64,000 nucleotides of DNA from Streptomyces sp. ML-6 (GTDB taxonomy: Bacteria > Actinomycetota > Actinomycetes > Streptomycetales > Streptomycetaceae), in assembly GCF_030116705.1 (NCBI RefSeq), contig NZ_JAOTIK010000001.1, forward strand, positions 4,616,501-4,680,500. Reading direction: 5' to 3'. The translations under genes and the position numbers were made by a program. The notes beneath the pieces were generated by a model. That model saw only the letters and a list, made by a program, of their open reading frames with translations, did not search any database and was not told the origin of the DNA. The stretch's first letter is position 1, and every line of letters begins with the position of its first letter. This document shows positions 62,190 to 64,000 of this stretch, piece by piece.

Positions 62190-63865
62190 CCGCAGCCGTC
62201 CTCACACCGGACCTCGTCACCTCGGACGCCGTCACCCCGGACGTCCTCACCACCGCGGCCGGGAGCACCCCCGACCTCGTCACCACCGCGGCCGAGGGCG
62301 TGACCGGCCTCGTCCAGTCCGTCGACTGGCTCGCCATCGCGCCCCCCGTCGTCGTGGCGGCCTTCGCCCTGATCGTCCTGGTCACCGACCTGTTCCTGCC
62401 CGAGGAACGCAAGCCGCTCCTCGGCCCGCTGACCATCACCGGGCTCGTCGCCGCACTCGCCCTCCTCGTCCCGCTGCGCGCCGGCGACCGCTCCACCTTC
62501 TGCCTCACCGAGGCCGCCGCCGCGACGGGCGGCACCGCGTGCAGCTACACCGCCGACCACTTCGCCCTGGTCATCCAGGCCCTCGTGCTCGGCGGCGCCC
62601 TGCTCACCGCCCTGCTCTCGGCCGGTGACACCCGCAGGCTCCCGGCGGGCGAGTTCTGGTTCCTGCTGCTGTCCTCCGCGGCCGGCGCCGCCCTCCTGCC
62701 CGCCGCCCGCGACCTCGCCACCCTCGTCATCGCCCTCGAAGTCGCCTCGCTGCCCGCCTTCGCCCTCGTCGGCATCAAGCGCGGCGACCGGCGCTCCTCC
62801 GAGGCCGCGCTGAAGTTCTTCCTCTCCTCCGTCGTCGCGACCGCCGTCATGCTGCTCGGCGTCAGCTTCGTGTACGCGACCACCGGCACCCTGCACCTCA
62901 CCGAGATCGCCGCCCGGCTCGACGACGTGCCCGGCCGGCTCACCACCCTCGCCGGGGCGGGCGTCGCCCTCACCCTGGTCGGCTTCGCGTTCAAGACGGC
63001 CGCCGCGCCCTTCCACTTCTGGGTCCCCGACACCTACGTCGGCGCCCCCCTGCCGATCGCCGCGTACCTCTCGGTCGTCGGCAAGGCGGTCGGCTTCTCC
63101 GGCCTCGTCCTCGTCACCGTGATCGCGTTCCCGGCGTACGCCGACGTCTGGGGACCGGCCCTCGCCGTCCTCGCCGCGCTCACGATGACGGTCGGCAACG
63201 TCGCCGCCCTGCGTCAGGACGCCGGCCGCGCCCGCAGCGCCGTACGGCTGCTCGCCTGGTCGTCCGTCGCCCAGGCCGGCTACCTCCTGGTGCCGATCGC
63301 CGCGGCCGGGTACTCCAGCGACGAGCACATCGGCTCCACCGTCGCGTACGCCCTCATGTACGCCGTCGTGAACCTCGGCGCCTTCGCGGTGGCCGCCCTC
63401 GTCTCCCGTACGAACCCCGGCAACCGGATCACCGACCACCGCGGCCTGTACGCCACCCGCCCGCTCGCCGCCCTGGCGATGGCCTTCTTCCTGCTCTGCC
63501 TGGCCGGCCTGCCGCCCGGCATCATCGGCCTCTTCGCCAAGGTCACGGTCTTCTCCGCGGCGGTGGACGCCGGACTCGGCTGGCTCGCCGTCGTCATGGC
63601 CGTCAACGTCGTGATCGCGCTCTACTACTACCTCCAGTGGACCGCGACGCTCTTCCGCTCCCCGGAGGGCGTCCCCGGGGAGGCCGGGGAGGAGGCCCCG
63701 GAACCCGTGACCACGACCCCGGCGACCGCCCCCGCCCCCACCTCCGCCGAGCACCGCGTCCCGGCCTCCCTCACCGCGGCGATCGCCCTCACCGCCGTGG
63801 CCGGCATCGTGCTCTCCGGCGTCCCGCAGACCGTTCTCAGGTTCGCCGCCGGCAGCCTCTTCTGA
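62186..63865 (+). CDS. nuoN: Second-cluster NADH-quinone oxidoreductase subunit N
   Basis: NuoN homologue of 559 residues. VIALEVASLPAFALVGIKRGD and FKTAAAPFHFWVPDTYVGAP identify the family; the latter contains the conserved Lys. The first 45 residues repeat TPDLVT-like units (VLTPDLVTSDAVTPDVLTT), which are poorly ordered and not seen in most NuoN proteins. GTG 62186 has GGAGG 7 bases upstream. It is the last gene of the operon. Confidence 0.94.
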   Translation: MTAAVLTPDLVTSDAVTPDVLTTAAGSTPDLVTTAAEGVTGLVQSVDWLAIAPPVVVAAFALIVLVTDLFLPEERKPLLGPLTITGLVAALALLVPLRAGDRSTFCLTEAAAATGGTACSYTADHFALVIQALVLGGALLTALLSAGDTRRLPAGEFWFLLLSSAAGAALLPAARDLATLVIALEVASLPAFALVGIKRGDRRSSEAALKFFLSSVVATAVMLLGVSFVYATTGTLHLTEIAARLDDVPGRLTTLAGAGVALTLVGFAFKTAAAPFHFWVPDTYVGAPLPIAAYLSVVGKAVGFSGLVLVTVIAFPAYADVWGPALAVLAALTMTVGNVAALRQDAGRARSAVRLLAWSSVAQAGYLLVPIAAAGYSSDEHIGSTVAYALMYAVVNLGAFAVAALVSRTNPGNRITDHRGLYATRPLAALAMAFFLLCLAGLPPGIIGLFAKVTVFSAAVDAGLGWLAVVMAVNVVIALYYYLQWTATLFRSPEGVPGEAGEEAPEPVTTTPATAPAPTSAEHRVPASLTAAIALTAVAGIVLSGVPQTVLRFAAGSLF

Positions 63866-64000
63866 CGCTCTCCCGCACGCACCCGACTCTTCCGAATTAC
63901 TGAAGATCGGTTTGCCCCGAAAGGCTCATACAGGGCATGGTCTTGCCCGCACATCCCCCCACCAGAGCCATTCCAAGAGGAGCAAGAGCAGTGCTGAACG
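63866..64000 (+). other. Region after nuoN2 with the probable start of the next gene
   Basis: A moderately AT-rich region (63885-63970) follows nuoN2. At 63991 a GTG preceded by AGAGGAGC begins an open frame (VLN...) that runs off the window. Too little is visible to identify it. No strong terminator is seen. Confidence 0.4.

Overview
The window comes from a high-GC actinomycete, almost certainly a Streptomyces. The evidence is the very strong G/C bias at third codon positions, frequent GTG and TTG starts, genes joined by 4-base GTGA/ATGA overlaps, terminators that are GC-rich hairpins without U-tracts, XRE/DUF397 regulator gene sets, one TTA codon placed in a regulator, and two separate respiratory complex I gene clusters. 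No tRNA, rRNA, insertion sequence, phage gene or CRISPR array was found. Only the first gene (nuoG, 5' end missing) and a gene starting at the very end are cut by the window.

Layout. (1) 1-9114: the 3' part of the canonical complex I operon, nuoG(partial)-H-I-J-K-L-M-N, tightly overlapped and closed by a strong hairpin. (2) 9289-19900: a RecQ-type helicase, a Uma2-family protein, a leftward group (POT peptide transporter, CocE/NonD hydrolase, fumarylacetoacetase), then rightward a long-chain polyprenyl diphosphate synthase (probably for the menaquinone tail that complex I reduces) and a LolA-like exported or anchored protein. (3) 20014-29359: an accessory stretch of small regulatory and detoxification units: an ABC transporter with a TetR regulator, a HAD phosphatase, a deazaflavin-reductase/hemerythrin fusion, VOC proteins, a MarR-GNAT fusion whose start codon lies in a perfect palindrome, a RibD-type reductase, and a divergent TetR/VOC pair with two operators. 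(4) 29419-34148: a split arsenic-resistance locus: arsC, arsR, ACR3 efflux pump, an ArsN/PAT-like acetyltransferase, a second ArsR and an ArsO-like flavoprotein, with very clear operators. (5) 34149-46408: an aldo/keto reductase behind a promoter-terminator element, a bldA-linked XRE/DUF397 locus divergent from a small-protein/PIMT-like methyltransferase operon, a CGNR/SRPBCC pair, a flavin monooxygenase, a RarD-type transporter and a QorR/Qor2-like redox pair. (6) 46445-63865: korAB (2-oxoacid:ferredoxin oxidoreductase), a two-component set with one response regulator and two paralogous kinases, and a second complex I-like operon nuoA-B-C-H-I-J-K-L-M-N.

How the genes may work together. The second complex I cluster has every membrane subunit plus B, C and I, but no nuoD and no NADH-input module (nuoE, F, G). 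It lies beside korAB, whose product makes reduced ferredoxin. The inference is a ferredoxin-fed, proton-pumping quinone reductase, with the kinases and regulator between the two parts as possible controllers. The missing nuoD, a one-base frameshift in the tail of nuoC, and charged or proline-rich tails on several soluble subunits are the oddest features. Other points of interest are the ArsR operator system, the XRE/DUF397/methyltransferase locus with an internal Gly/Pro-rich peptide start, and a nearly identical block shared by the two kinases that suggests gene conversion.
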